Below are positions 11,679-24,280 of a DNA stretch of 64,000 bases, piece after piece. The stretch is from Deinandra increscens subsp. villosa. Its lineage: Eukaryota; Streptophyta; Magnoliopsida; Asterales; Asteraceae. Made by a program: the position numbers and the translations under genes. The stretch spans positions 46,457,980 to 46,521,979 of the forward strand of contig JBCNJP010000025.1 of assembly GCA_039602395.1 (NCBI GenBank). The letters are read 5' to 3'. A model generated the notes under the pieces. It searched no databases and was not told where the DNA came from. It saw only the letters and a list, made by a program, of their open reading frames with translations. Within the stretch, counting starts at the first letter, position 1, and every line of letters starts with the position of its first letter.

Positions 11679-12437
11679 TGTCACACCCCAACCGATGGCG
11701 AAATATGTTGGGGTGCAAGGATTGTCCAGATGCTCACAACACTAAATTTACCGTTGCGATATATTTTAATCAACACCCATTTCATTAATAAACAAATAAT
11801 AAATAGAACATATAATCCAAACAAAGCATTACAACAAATATGATAACTGTTCATTAAGGTCACCACTAAGTCCAAAGGAATCCTACGTGTCCACATCAAA
11901 TAATGCCTCCTACAACATGTACAGAGTATAGAGTCAACTACAAAGTAGCTGGTGAGTAAAGATAGGGTTAATATAGAATGAAAGTGAAAACCAATGCGAT
12001 CTAATGTTACGTGGGAATGCACAAGTATGAAAGAACATGTAATGAAATAAAGCAAGTACTAGAGTGGTGCATAAACCAATCCTGATGTTTATGTTGCCAA
12101 TCACTCGACGCTAAAACCGGTCAAGTCAAGTGGGACGTCACCCCAATAGATCTATTAATGGAACACAGGCTTTTTACAGTTAATGTTATGCGAATGATCA
12201 TGAAATATAATGAAAGAACAACATGCGTTATGACATACAGTTCACATATAAGCAAAACACACAACAACGAACAAGAATCGCATTTGAGTTAAATGAAAAT
12301 ATATATTATGAAAGTGCGATAAGTGTACATGTTACACCCCAAAACATAAAACAAAAATGGGGCTATGAATACTCAACTCGCGAATAGCGTTCGAGAGATG
12401 AGGATGACACCGAGAATGAGATACGACGACACTGGCG
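11679..12437 (-). repeat. Gypsy LTR remnant, minus orientation
   Basis: Begins TGTCACACCCC on the plus strand (an LTR 3' end read on minus) and contains the palindrome AATAGATCTATT (12145-12156), a TTGAC site and an acceptor-like TTGTAG, as in the other long LTRs. TGTTACACCCC occurs again near 12334. No internal region is attached, and it stops abruptly where E3 begins. Confidence 0.55.
11910..12376 (-). other. Decayed LTR intron module in remnant
   Basis: The sense strand shows TACTCACCAGC, then TTGAC and acceptor ATGTTGTAG|GAGG at 11910. The matching donor near 12376 reads GAG|TTGAGTATTC, where GGTGAGTA would be expected, so the donor GT appears lost. Confidence 0.4.
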
Positions 12438-15042
12438 AACGGTGTTGTTCGTGATAAAGAAGGATGGTAGCATGCGGATGTGCATAGACTACCGGGAGTT
12501 AAACAAACTCACGGTGAAGAATAGGTACCCATTGCCTAGAATTGATGACTTATTTGATCAACTTCAAGGGGCAAAATGGTTCTTAAAGATAGACCTACGT
12601 TCAGGGTACCATCAACTGAAGGTGAAAGAGGAAGATGTTCCCAAAACGGCCTTCAGAACAAGATACGGCCATTATGAATTTTTAGTGATGTCCTTTGGAC
12701 TCACTAATGCACCCGCGGCTTTCATGGATCTCATGAATCGGGTGTGTACGCCTATGCTTGACAAATCGGTGATTGTGTTCATTGACGACATCCTGGTATA
12801 CTCCCGGGACGAAGCGGAGCACGCTAAACATTTACGGGAGGTACTAGAAAGATTAAGGGAGGAAGAGCTATATGCAAAATTCTCCAAGTGTGCCTTCTGG
12901 TTAAAGGAGGTGAAATTCCTAGTCCATGTCATTGGCGCCGAAGGGGTTATGGTGGATCCGGCAAAGATTGAAGCTGTCATCAAATGGGAACCCCTAAAGA
13001 ATCCGACGGAGGTGTGGAGTTTTCTAGGGTTAGCGGGCTACTATCGGAGATTTATTCAAGACTTCTCTAAGATAGCCCTACCTATGACTAAACTAACCCG
13101 AAAAGACACCAAGTTTGTGTGGGGTGATGATCAAGAGAAGGCTTTTCAAATCCTTAAAAAAAAGTTAACGCAAGCACCGGTTTTAACCCTCCCGGAGGGA
13201 ACGGAAGATATGGTAGTTTACTCCGATGCGTCAAAATTGGGCCTTGGTTGTGTTTTAATGCAATGGGGCAAGGTGATTGCCTATGGTTCAAGGCAATCAA
13301 AGGTGACCGAGCAAAACTACCCAACTCATGATTTGGAGTTGGCGGCGGTGGTGTTCGCCTTAAAAATATGGCGACACTATCTTTATGGGGTGAAATGCAC
13401 CATTTTCACCGACCATAAAAGCCTCAAATATTTCTTTGAGCAAAAAGAGTTGAATATCAGACAAAGAAGGTGGCTCGAGACCATCAAGGATTATGATTGT
13501 GAAGTCCACGATCACCCGGGCAAGGCCAATGTGGTAGCGGATGCCCTTAGCCGAAAAGGGGATTATGCTCCTATAAAGGTGCGATCGATGAAATTGGTGG
13601 TGACGTCTGATTTGATCACCAAAATCAAAGAAGCTCAAGTGGAGGCTATAAAAAGTTAAAACCAAAAGAAAGAGCGAATTGTGGGCCAAGTGAAAAACTC
13701 GGTAGAAGAAGAAAGTGGGCTCAAAACTCGATTCGGAAGAATTTGGGTTCCGAACACTTGTGAAGTGAAGAAGTTGTTACTTGATGAAGCCCATAAGTCG
13801 TGGTACTCGATTCATCCAGGGGCGACAAAAATGTACCACGACTTAAAACATGACTATTGGTGGCCCGGTATGAAGCGGGACATAGTCAAATACGTGGGGA
13901 AATGTTTGACTTGCTCACAAGTCAAGGCGGAGCACCAAAAGCCTTATGGAAAGCTCCAACCATTAAAAATTCCAATGTGGAAATGGGAGCACATAACTAT
14001 GGATCTATTGACCAAATTACCCAAAACACCCAAAGGATATGATGCTATTTGGGTGGTGGTTGATAGACTGACCAAAAGTGCACATTTCATACCGATCCGG
14101 GAGACTTACTCTTCCGAAAGAATGACGGATGTGTACATCAATGAGATTATATCGCGCCATGGAGTACCCGTCTCGATCGTGTCCGACCGGGATACCCGGT
14201 TCACCTCCCAGTTTTTGAGGGAATTTCAGGAGTGGTTGGGTACAAAACTGCTACTTAGTACTGCCTACCACCCACAAACGGATGGGCAAAGTGAAAGAAC
14301 CATCCAAACAATTGAGGACATGTTGCAGGCATGTGCAATTGACTTTGGAGGGAGTTGGGACCACTACCTTCCACTTGTTGAATTTTCCTACAATAATAGC
14401 TACCACTCGAGCATTGGGATGTCGCCTTACGAAATGCTATATGGTAGGAAATGCCGAACACCCGTGTGTTGGGGTGAAGTGGGTCAACGAGAGCTACCTA
14501 GTAAGCAAGTGGTTAAACTAGCATCCAAAAAGCTCGACATGATAAGGGCCCGTTTGAAAGCGGCCCAAGATAGACAAAAGTCCTAAGCGGACAAGAGACG
14601 AAGGCCTATTAAATTCAAAAAGGGGGACATGGTCTTGTTGAAAGTGTCCCCATGGAAGGGTGTAATCCGTTTCCGAAAGCGGGGTAAACTAAGTCCTAGG
14701 TTTATTCGACCTTTCAAAATATTGGCCCGAGTGGGTGATAATGCTTATCAACTGGAATTATCGGAAGAATTGAGCGGAATCCACAACACATTCCATGTGT
14801 CCAACCTACGAAAGTTCTTGGCGGATGATAGTGCTTACGTGCCTCTTGATGATTTGGTTGTGGATAAGAAGCTTAACTATGTAGAAAGGCCCATTGCGAT
14901 TCTTGATCGCAAGGTAAAGAAGCTACGAAGCAAAGAAGTGAAGCAAGTATTGGTTCAATGGGAGCATAGAAAGGGCTCCGACTTGGCGTGGGAACTAGAG
15001 GATGAAATGCAACGCTACTACCCTCATTTATTCGGTACGTAA
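12438..15042 (+). pseudogene. gypsy pol (RT-RNase H-integrase-chromodomain), 5' truncated with two stops
   Basis: One frame from 12442 to 15042 is broken only by TAA at 13657-13659 and TAA at 14584-14586. Order: RT palm with FIDDILVYS near 12785; RNase H with VYSDAS and TDHKSLKYFF; integrase zinc finger around 13790-13940 (HKSWYSIHPG to CLTC); catalytic core with ITMDLL, VSDRDTRF and GQSERT giving the D, D, E triad (about 13998-14296); then a C-terminal part ending WELEDEMQRYYPHLF, which resembles the chromodomain of Tekay/Del-type chromoviruses. Such chromodomains guide integration to heterochromatin. The element cannot replicate by itself. Confidence 0.9.
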
Positions 15043-15066
15043 ATCGTTTCGGGGACGAAACCCCTT

Positions 15067-15081
15067 TAAGGGGGGTGGAGC
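15067..15081 (+). other. E3 polypurine tract
   Basis: TAAGGGGGGTGGAGC directly precedes the LTR start, the expected plus-strand primer position. Confidence 0.8.
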
Positions 15082-17513
15082 TGTACCATCCCAATAATTT
15101 CTATGATTTAAATTTCCCGTCAACGTCAAATTGAATATACTTGACATATCTAAAGTCTACCCTTTAAATTGGTATAATATATTTTATGTAAACTTTGGGG
15201 TTTAATTGGGTAAATATATATTTAGTTACAAATTAGAATAAGAATGAAACTCTAGGGGCCAGAATGGTAAATATTGAAAAAACAATTGAACAAAACAAGA
15301 GGAGGAGTAGGGGGAGATCGCAGATCACGGTCTACATCTCGACCCCAGCCCCTCTCCTCACCTCAAAACTCAAATTCTTCTAATTGAAGGCTCCTAGCTG
15401 CAATTTCAAGCCCGTAATCTTGTAATTGAAGTGTATCTAACACCAACAACCAACATTTGGGTGTCAAGTAAGTAATCTCCATGAACCTTGCATGTCTAGG
15501 GTTCAAAAATTTGTGCTTAGAATCTGAAATTTGTTGATGAATAGAGGATATTATGATGATAGGAGCATCATGTGTTTCTTAGATTTCCAATTTGATTACT
15601 AATTGGTAAGGTAATCACCAAATCTTCTTACTTGAACCCCCATGTAAGAAGTGCTAGTGAAATTGGTTTCTTTAGTGTAATTCTTGCAGGAATGTGCTAG
15701 TAAATGATGAATTAATGATAGGTTAGAGGTGACTCCACCTAAATATTGATAATTAGACAAGTAGGAGGTTCTAAGGGGTTGGGTTATATGTGTGTATAAA
15801 TGTATGCACACAAGGTTTTTGATAAAATGCCTAAAAGAATCAAAATATGGTAAATGCCACAAATTGCTTGTATTAATGTTGGATGACCATAGGGAGCTAT
15901 AAGCTGGAAAAATTGAACCAATTTGGTGAAATCATGTGCATTAGCTAGTATGGTTAATGTATGCCTTAGTTGTCATGTTAATGTTAATGATTCATGCAGC
16001 TAGATGTAAACTTGATGAACATTTCTTGATTGCCATCTTTATGAATTAGTAATATGTATGTGTAGCATAGAAGTCATGTTTTTGAAATGTGATAAGAGTG
16101 CTACTATGACTAAGGTCCTAACATTGTTAGTGACCCATTATGCAATCAAGGTGATTAAGATAATAATACCGGAATTGGTGGAAGCGGTTGATCAAGCTCT
16201 AAAGGTAACATTATTTATGTTACATGAAGTAGTTAAGTAAATGTGTATTTACAATTTAATAGAATAACTATGAATTGTATAAATGGGTGACGAATGGTTC
16301 TAGGAACCGTGAAGCCCAAAGCCAAGAGGTTCTCCAATGATAAACTTGACCATAGTAAGGATTCAGATGAATCAAATAACGAATGAAAGTTACAATGGCG
16401 AAAATGGGCTTATAGAGTCTATACCAAGTAACAGGAGAAAATGAATCATAAATGGTTATAGAACTACAGATTCCAAGGCTTATATGTGGTCAAGTTAGGC
16501 ATTGGGGTAAACCAAGGGTAAGGACCCATCTTAACGGGTCAAATAATGGTACAATGATCATTTGGATATTGACTAAAATGATTAAGTGAACTAGTGACAA
16601 GTAGATGAAATTGTATGAATTATGTCAAAAACTTAGTGTAATGGTAATGCGTGAAGCTAGGCTCGTGACGGATGCATAGAACTAATTGTTAGTTACACAC
16701 CCATATTACGTGGCCATGTTGCTTGCATTATGTTCATAGCCGTTAATTACATGTGTTGGGCAAATTCTGGATGACAACCATTGATGGTTGTCACAAGAGA
16801 TCACTTAGTGGGTCAAATGGGTCAGACGAATCCCGTTATTGCAAATTGGGTTAGTAATCGACTGAGGTATGTTTACATGACTAAAACTTATATTTAGAAG
16901 CAAATTATAAGTGTTGAAACACTTAAAAGATGGTAGGAAACCAGCTGGGTGAGTTCTGTTGCTAACAGGGTAAGGGAACTGAAATTTTGACTAAGTATAG
17001 AATTGGCCGGAAATTGGCTAAATCCCTGGAAATGTGGTTCTAGGTGTATCGCCTGGAACATCCAAGGTAGTAGGCGCTACGCCTACACTTCCTAGCGTAT
17101 CGCCTGGAAATTTATAAGTTCTAGGAGATACGCATAGAACCTGTTACCTGATGTTGTTTATGAATTCTTTTGTGATCACTGTTTTATGCATGTTTAAGCA
17201 ATGGGAACTCACTTTTGGAAGTGAGTGCATTGCAGGAAAGGCGAAAGCTTGACGTGTGCGCATCAATGCTAAGAAGGACCGATCATGTGAAGACAAAAGA
17301 CCCGTTCCGTACTTTTCGTTTATAAAACATGTAAATGTTATTTAACAACTCATGAACGTCAATTACTACCCAAGGGTATATTTTGTTAAAATGTAAGCCC
17401 AAGTGTTGGGTTGTAGGGTTGTTAACTATGTAACTTAAACAAAAATTTTTTGGGGCCAACTTGAATGTTAATATCTATTGTGTTTTGGCATCAAATTGAA
17501 CATGGGTGTTACA
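15082..17513 (+). repeat. E3 3' LTR, 2.4 kb
   Basis: From TGTACCATCCC after the polypurine tract to GGTGTTACA. It contains repeated CGCCTGGAA / TACGCCTA words at about 17040-17140. No partner 5' LTR exists in the window, so its age cannot be judged. Confidence 0.85.
16949..17235 (+). other. Possible LTR intron, E3 (weak)
   Basis: Donor CTGG|GTGAGTTC at 16949, GAACTCAC near 17205 (8-nt complement of the donor) and acceptor ATTGCAG at 17235. Shorter than in other families, and no clear YTGAC branch site was seen. Confidence 0.25.
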
Positions 17514-17941
17514 TCTTCCAGTCTTGATCCATTGCCGCTAGTTAACCTCTCTAATGACACTACCTTGTACCTTACTGTCCGGGGCTCCTGCACGACAAAC
17601 ATCGACAACATACAACAGGCATCAGTATGCTAGGGAAGTTTCCACAACACCCACATCGAGGAAACAGACATATTTCAAATACATTGATACCCGTTATCCT
17701 CACTCCTTCTTCTCTGGAAAACTTTCATTGGTAACCCCTGCTTCATAACCAATGGCGACTAATCGAATGATTGACTCGAACTTTTGAGAACACGCGTAAG
17801 GAAGTAGATCGAATTCCGATCAGACGAAGACACGTTTGAATCAATCGTATATGCGACGAGCTACCCGAGGATCACTAAAAGTGACCCAAGTACCCGATAT
17901 TTTTACATCTTGTATGCAACCCGACCTTTAGATACGCAATA
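17514..17941. other. Unassigned spacer between E3 and E4
   Basis: No frame, motif or repeat recognised. It may be internal sequence of an older element or host DNA. Confidence 0.35.
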
Positions 17942-19100
17942 TGTGACAATCCGACTTTTCAGGTCATGTTCTGACATTAACTAAACGTAAACCGTATTAA
18001 ATGTAGTGTGAACATTTATGTGTTGACTTGTTGACTTCAGCAAATTAGGGTTTGGTGTGATTAATCACTACGAGCATGCACGGAAAATTAAACGATTGAA
18101 ATTCTATGTTAATTGTGGAATTAGAATATATAAATGAATACATACATGATTTAATGATATTTTTTGATTTTGTGTGATTAAAAGGTTTTAATCATTTGAA
18201 TATATATGAGTTATGATTTTAAAAGATTTTAATTACAATTTATTATTTATAAACTTGTGTACTTTAAATATATAGAAGTTATGGACTTAAAAACCTATGA
18301 TTTTATGTGAATTTAAATGGAGAATTGAGTGTTATAATCTATGGTTTTATGTGGTCGTTTAAGTTTATACTTTCTTATTAACGTTATACGATTTATGTAT
18401 TTTGACGTTCCTCATATATTCATCGTTTATTTGTTCCTCCGTTAACCTCTGTTAGATGTCGTTATCCTTTATAAGCTAGAGGGATTATTTCTGCCAATTA
18501 CTAGACTATTTTCCTTGACAAAACTTGAGTAAGCCAAAAATGCAATTTGCCTAAACATGGTGTCACAAGGGTAACTCTATGAGGGACCAGTTTTGCCATT
18601 AGGGCATACTTGTGAAGGAGGTTCGGTAACAGTCGACGACCGACCGACCGAGATCTCTGCTCCGCATTTACGTGATTTAATTACTCATGAATCATCGGTT
18701 AAATTGATCCCAATAATATCAAGGACCGATCGTTAGGAGACGATACCCACATTTTCTTCCTCGCAAACTCCCTCTCGTTCCTCTCGTTTTGGTTTCAAGT
18801 TTTCCGGTGAACTTGAAATCCGGCCAAAATCCCCACTGTTACACTACCGTTACACCACCATTAGCACACCATTGAGATCGCCTTTCGACGCTGAGCAAGC
18901 AGGGACCCTCAATTTCGGAATCAGAGCAACAAGCGGGGTTGTTGTCGGAACTTTCGGGCTCAGTTTCGGTGTCTAAAACTCGTTATCTCTCATTTCCGAC
19001 TCAAGGTAAATCACTCCCTGTGTTAATCGCACCCTTTTAATGTATGGAGAAGATGACAATCGGCTGAGTCGGGTTATAAGGATTGATTCCCGAATAATAA

Positions 19101-19176
19101 CCAGACGCCAATCTGGCTTAGCGGTCTGGTCACTGGTTGTGTTAGCGAGAGACGCGGGTTCGAGTCCCGGTCTCGC
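19101..19176 (+). other. tRNA-like A/B-box module 1 in E4 LTR
   Basis: TGGCTTAGCGG (19114-19124) resembles a pol III A box and GGTTCGAGTCC (19157-19167) is a consensus B box. CCAGAC pairs with GTCTGG around the A box, and GCGAGA with TCTCGC around the B box. No anticodon arm or canonical acceptor is present, so it is not a working tRNA gene. Confidence 0.5.
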
Positions 19177-19263
19177 CCTTTTTAATTCCTTATTTTTCTA
19201 AGACCCATTCCTGGTCGCTACTGATGCATAAAAGATTTTCGGTCCAGATCTTGACACAAACAG

Positions 19264-19331
19264 GCCCGCTGGCCGAGTGGTCGGGCGCCAGTGTTGAGAG
19301 TGAGAGGTCGCGGGTTCGACCCCTGCGACCT
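19264..19331 (+). other. tRNA-Leu-like A/B-box module 2 in E4 LTR
   Basis: TGGCCGAGTGG (19270-19280), then GGGCGCCAG, resembles the D-arm region of plant tRNA-Leu; GGTTCGACCCC (19313-19323) is a near-consensus B box. GCCCG pairs with CGGGC, and AGGTCGC with GCGACCT. The B boxes of modules 1 and 2 are 156 bp apart. Confidence 0.5.
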
Positions 19332-19681
19332 TCATATTTCCTGTTTTGTTTTTTTATTTTTATGATTCAAAGCATTTGTCCAACCAAAACTCATATAAAA
19401 TGAATTTCCACGAATGTTTAAACCCGTAAAGCGTATCTCCGACTATTAAACCCGTAAAGTTTGACGTTTCAAACAATAATATAGCTTTAATAGATTTGTA
19501 TAAATATTAACTTAAGCATCATCGTTTTTTATAAAAGGTAAAATAAATAATATATATATATATATCTTTGTAGATTAGTATTTACGCACCTAGTGGATTT
19601 ATTAAAACAGTTAGATACTTTCGCTGAACTTTTAAATCCCGTTTTCGCAAACCCGTTATTAACGTCATAGCACGTTCGGTT

Positions 19682-19725
<44 letters not shown>

Positions 19726-20677
19726 TTATTTTTGAAATCTTTGAACTTAGAAAATTTATGTAATATTGATATATTGTATTTTCTCGTGTTATTTCGACAA
19801 TCGCTCGGATTGGGCACACATGTCATCCTCGACTTATTTTGAACTTCACGATAAATCGTTTTTATCGTCTACGTTAGATTTAATAGTTTATAGAACACAC
19901 ATTTATACTCGATCGTATGCTCGTTAGGTGATTGATTGCGTTCACAAGACTCGTTCTTGCTACTTGACTTAACTGTTTATCTGGAAACTTTGATGTGCAA
20001 CCTAAGGTGAGTTTCACGGCCCCATTTTACTGTTTTAAATACTGTTGGGGGAGATTTAACATGCATGATTTACACAACTGAGATAATTAGACTTTTATAT
20101 ATCACTTGAGGTACTTGTAACACACTGATACAACAAAGTCCTTCTTATGGTACCGTTAGTATTAATGGCGATAGCGGGAAATATATTGTAGTACTACTGG
20201 GTCTGACAAACCCCACCCGGGTCAGTCGCTCTGGCACGATTAGATATGGAACGGGTGTTATATTCGTCCTAAACACAACAAGGCAAACTATAAACAACTG
20301 TTAGATTCGGTGACTATGCTCTTACAACTTGACGTTATTGAACGGTCAATCTTAAACTGAACTTGATATGTTACTGAACTGTTAAACCTGTGAACTCACA
20401 AACCTTTGTGTTGAAACTTTAGCATGTTATTTCTCAGGTCTCTATATTGGATTGAATGCCACGAGCTAGGATGCACCACTTATGAATTTTGATTATCATG
20501 CATGCATATTTGACTTTAAAACTTTTCAAACTGATTATCTTTTGGGTTGCGCATGTTTTGGCGCTTGAACATTTATCACAACTTTTGTCGTTTACGCTTC
20601 CGCATTTCAAAACGCATTTACTTTGGTTTAAATTACATAGCATGAAGATTGTTCGTATGGCTAATGTGTTCGACCTG
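19293..20677 (+). repeat. E4 LTR tandem duplication, copy A
   Basis: Matches 20678 onward base by base apart from scattered changes and short indels. It includes the B box of module 2, an AT microsatellite, an intron module and the dyads at 20188-20213. The pre-acceptor (CACAAACC) and branch region (TTGAAA) are changed against copy B. Confidence 0.85.
20007..20437 (+). other. Putative LTR intron, E4 copy A
   Basis: Donor CCTAAG|GTGAGTTTCAC, pre-acceptor GTGAACTCAC near 20392, acceptor TTATTTCTCAG at 20437. The dyads GTAGTACTAC and GGGTCTGACAAACCC lie at 20188-20197 and 20199-20213. Confidence 0.45.
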
Positions 20678-21313
20678 GTTGAGAGTTCGCGGGTTCGACC
20701 CCTGCGACCTTCATATTTCCTGTTTTATTTTTTTTGTTTTATGAGTCAAGGCATTTGTCCAACCAAAACTCAAATAAAATGAATTTCCACGAATGTTTAA
20801 ACCCGTAAAACGTATCTCTGACTATTAAACCCGTAAAGTTTGATGTTTCAAGCAAAAATATAGTTTTAATAGATTTGTATAAATATTAACTTAAGCATCA
20901 TCTTTTTTTATAATTGTAAAATAAATAATATATATATATATATATATATATTTCGTAGATTAGTATTTACGCACCTAGTGGATTTATTAAAACAATTAGA
21001 TACTTTCGCTGAACTTTTATATCCCGTTTTCACAAACCCGTTATTAACATCATAGCACGTTCGGTTTAATTATATATTGTGACGCCTACTCCCAATATTG
21101 GTTCCAGGAGGGGTCACGTGTCGGATTTACTCATGAACACATGGTACAACAGAGATATAACAAGTTACAACAGTAAGGAAGATAACAACATAATCTATAA
21201 GTAGATCTTATCTATAGCTATGCCAGTCTACTACCGAGTCTTTCTTGATAGCTTTCCCATCTAATCTGCCCTTGCTAGAGCCCTTCCCTTGCTACTTTAT
21301 ACATCACTGATAC

Positions 21314-22196
21314 CTGACATACATGCTTTTAAAGGTCAGCTTACGCTGGTGAGTTCTAAGTATTTAAAACTTTTACCTTTCCTTGAAAGGTTACCTCAAA
21401 CATTTGGACCTAACGGTCTCTTCTTTATAAACATTTATCAGGTACAAAACATAACATAATTATACCAAAACATTTAAACATTCAGTATTAAAATTCATTT
21501 AATACTCTAAAACATACCTCAAAACATTTAGACCTAACGGCCCCTTCTTTATAAACATTTAACAGGTATAAAGCATAACAGGATTATACCAAAACGTTTA
21601 ACTCATTAGTATTAAAAATTATTTAATACTCTAAAATACCTTGGGCCTCCGGGACCCATCCTCTGTGCAAATAATCATTACGTATAATAAAGTCATACGA
21701 AATATTATAAGCAAAACCTCTTTTTACTAAGCATTGTCTATCCTCCGGGACTACGCTTAGTCCCTTCGGGCGGCCGTCGCCTACCGCCTCCTAAATAACC
21801 GTCGTCACTCCAGTGGCTTCAATTCCACTGCTTGAATTGCAATTCCCCTCAACCAGACAATCTTTGCTTAGATTAAAACTTCTTTAAAATAACCCCAAGG
21901 GTCATTTCCTTTATCCTAAAAAACTCATTTTCCTCTTTTTAAACTTTTTGTTTAAAAGTTTAACTTCTTTATTACCCATTTATTATAACCTTCCCGAAAA
22001 GAGTTTATAACATGTAATAACAATTTAAAATAGTTATAGGCATTATAACAATTTCATGTATGTGTATCAACACAAAACAAGTAAAGGCATTTCAAATACT
22101 TTTCAAGTAAGCAGTTGAATATGTATCATTGCATGTATATCAGCCAGAAAACGTTAAAAACTTTAAAACATTTAAAAGTGGGCTCTTAGAACTCAC
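21314..22196 (-). other. Putative LTR intron, E5 3' LTR
   Basis: Sense donor ATAAG|GTGAGTTCTAAG at 22196. CTTAGAACTCACC near 21350 is an exact 13-nt complement of the donor. CTGAC lies about 20-25 nt before the acceptor ATGTATGTCAG at 21314. A GGGACTA / TAGTCCC hairpin lies inside at 21747-21764. Confidence 0.5.
21392..21640. repeat. 126-bp tandem duplication in E5 LTR
   Basis: Two diverged copies from CTCAAACATTTGGACC to AATACTCTAAAA. The pair is also present in the 5' LTR at about 29102-29345, so it predates insertion. Confidence 0.8.
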
Positions 22197-23379
22197 CTTA
22201 TTCTCTTAAGCAGTTAATTCGGAGAAAACCTCCGCTATGCCTTCAAATTAAACCTAATTGCGTATTGTATGGCGTTAACACAAGGTTTATAATAAACATT
22301 TCCTATGTTTATTTTAACTCTTTATTAACTTAATAATACTTAGTTATTAAGTTTATTTCTTTTAAAGGTCAAAATGACCAAAATGCCCTTTAGGCCATTA
22401 TCCTTTTCCTTTGTTGATAGTATGAAGACACGCATTCCTATAAGTAAACGCTCACTCCGGGATCGCCCAGTGAGGGATGCCATTTCCCAGTTGGGATTTA
22501 TGCGACACCCTCGCTTTTGCCAGAAACCGCAGTGTACAGGCGTCCACCATTCCGGTCCGCGCGAACTTCTAAATATCCGATTAACTCGGTACTTAAAATA
22601 CTTTATCATTTGTCCATTTTAACTTCATATATACTTATTATATATGTGAACATAGTTCCATGTCAAAAATCAAGTCTCCATACCCTTCGGATTATTTTAT
22701 ATTAAATAATCATATTTGGAAACCCTAATTTCACGTTATTCTCATTTCTTTATCAAAACTCATTTTCATTCAAAACTGACTTAGGGTATTATCCGTTATA
22801 ATATTTTATAACATGCTTTAAAATTTTAAAGCTTGGTTCATTACCGTTACTCGGGTTTGACAGAACAGTGTCTAGAAAACCCTAATTTCAATATTAACAC
22901 TTTAAAATAAATATTAACATATTTTATATATGTTTCAAATATATATTAAACATTTAATCCGATAATTTCTTTATCAATATCATTAACCTTTATATTAAAT
23001 ATATACCTTTATATATATTTAATATTTAAATATATACCTTTAATCAAATAAAATTGATTAATAATCATATATATATTTATTCCTCTTAAATATATATTTA
23101 TATCATTTATCCCGTTCTATTATGATTTCATATAAACTTTAACTTAACAATAATATTTGTAATAATAACAAATATATAACGTGATTACCTCTTGACGGGT
23201 CGTGAAACGAGTCCGAATAATAACCAAATAATAAAGTTATCCGTTTTAGATAAACGAATAGTCCTTCCCGACTAACTTTTCGCCACAAGCATTTCCCCGT
23301 TGTCGGTTCGTTGTTTGGACCTCGTTACGCCACCGAAAGGTTGAACAAAAGTATAGACAGGTTTTATTAACGTCACTAG

Positions 23380-24210
23380 TTTACACCCCGTTTGCCGCCA
23401 CCGTGGACCACCTTTAACGACCGTCGACCACCGCATTCATTCTTTGTCATCCCGGTAGCTCACTACCGTTACCGGCATCACCCATCGTCAACCGCTCGTC
23501 ACCGAATCTCACTCCGAACATCACCGAATATCACCATTTAACACAACCAATATCATCTAATTGATCATCTTTGAGCTATAACCATCGTCACCAAAAACAG
23601 TTCGATACACCCACCATCAGCATCGCTTGTTACCAGTTTCATCAGAGTAGACGGGGTTCACGGATGAGGTCAGAGAAGTCCTCAGAGCCACTGATCTCTG
23701 CTCCCGGAAGGTTGTGAGACCACCACGGTCACCACCGTTCCGCTCGTCGCCGGCGATGGCCAATGCCCCGCCGGGTATCGCGGCTGCTTCAGGCGAACGA
23801 TGAGAATGGCGCAGGGTGTTGCAGGTCATCGGAGATGGAGCAGGGTGCTGTTGGGTCGCCGGCTTCTGCTGCCGTCGTCGAACAGAAATGGAGGAGAAGG
23901 GATGCAGCCGGAAAAACCAAACAAAAAGGGTCGCCGGTTTTCTGCGGGGTTTTTAAATCGGAGGAGGAGGCGGGAGTCAAGGTGCTGGGTCGCCGGTTTT
24001 GTTTGGCTCGCCAGAGAGAGGGAGACCAGCGGAGGTTAGGGGTTCGCCGGGGGTTCTTACCGGACGATCGGAGAAGGAAAGGGACGAGAGGGAGGCTGGT
24101 TTCGTGCCGGAAAAGTCGAGAGGGAGGGTCGCCGGTTTCTGCTTGTCGGGCGGAACAGAAACGGAGAGGGAGAGGGTAGGGTGGCGTACGGCCTCTCTCT
24201 CTCTCTCTCT
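23380..24210. other. GC-rich section of E5 LTR with TCGCCGG repeats
   Basis: Much richer in GC than the rest of the element, with several GGTCGCCGGTTT-like words and a CT run at 24190-24210. A 138-codon plus-strand frame (23763-24179) recurs in the 5' LTR (34187-34603), but LTR identity explains that. In the sense direction the section lies just downstream of the TATA box. It is absent from the E1 LTR and may be captured host DNA. Confidence 0.45.
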
Positions 24211-24280
24211 ACCTTTCTTTCTTCTTTTGTTTTGTATGTATGTGTTTGAATTGTGATTTAAGTAGATACATATTTGCATG

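Larger units (their letters stand above)
12438..17513 (+). mobile_element. E3: 5'-truncated Ty3/gypsy chromovirus-like element
   Basis: Starts abruptly inside reverse transcriptase (VLFVIKKDGS) and runs through RNase H, integrase and a chromodomain-like tail to a polypurine tract and a 2.4 kb 3' LTR. Gag, protease and the 5' LTR are missing. The break near 12438 joins an unrelated LTR remnant, so it is a deletion or rearrangement junction. Confidence 0.9.

Noticed and set aside
19101..19331. Functional tRNA genes
   Set aside because: A and B boxes are present but no full cloverleaf with anticodon arm and canonical acceptor can be drawn.
23763..24179. 138-codon ORF repeated at 34187-34603
   Set aside because: It lies antisense in both E5 LTRs; LTR identity explains its conservation and the composition is that of GC-rich repeats, with no recognised domain.
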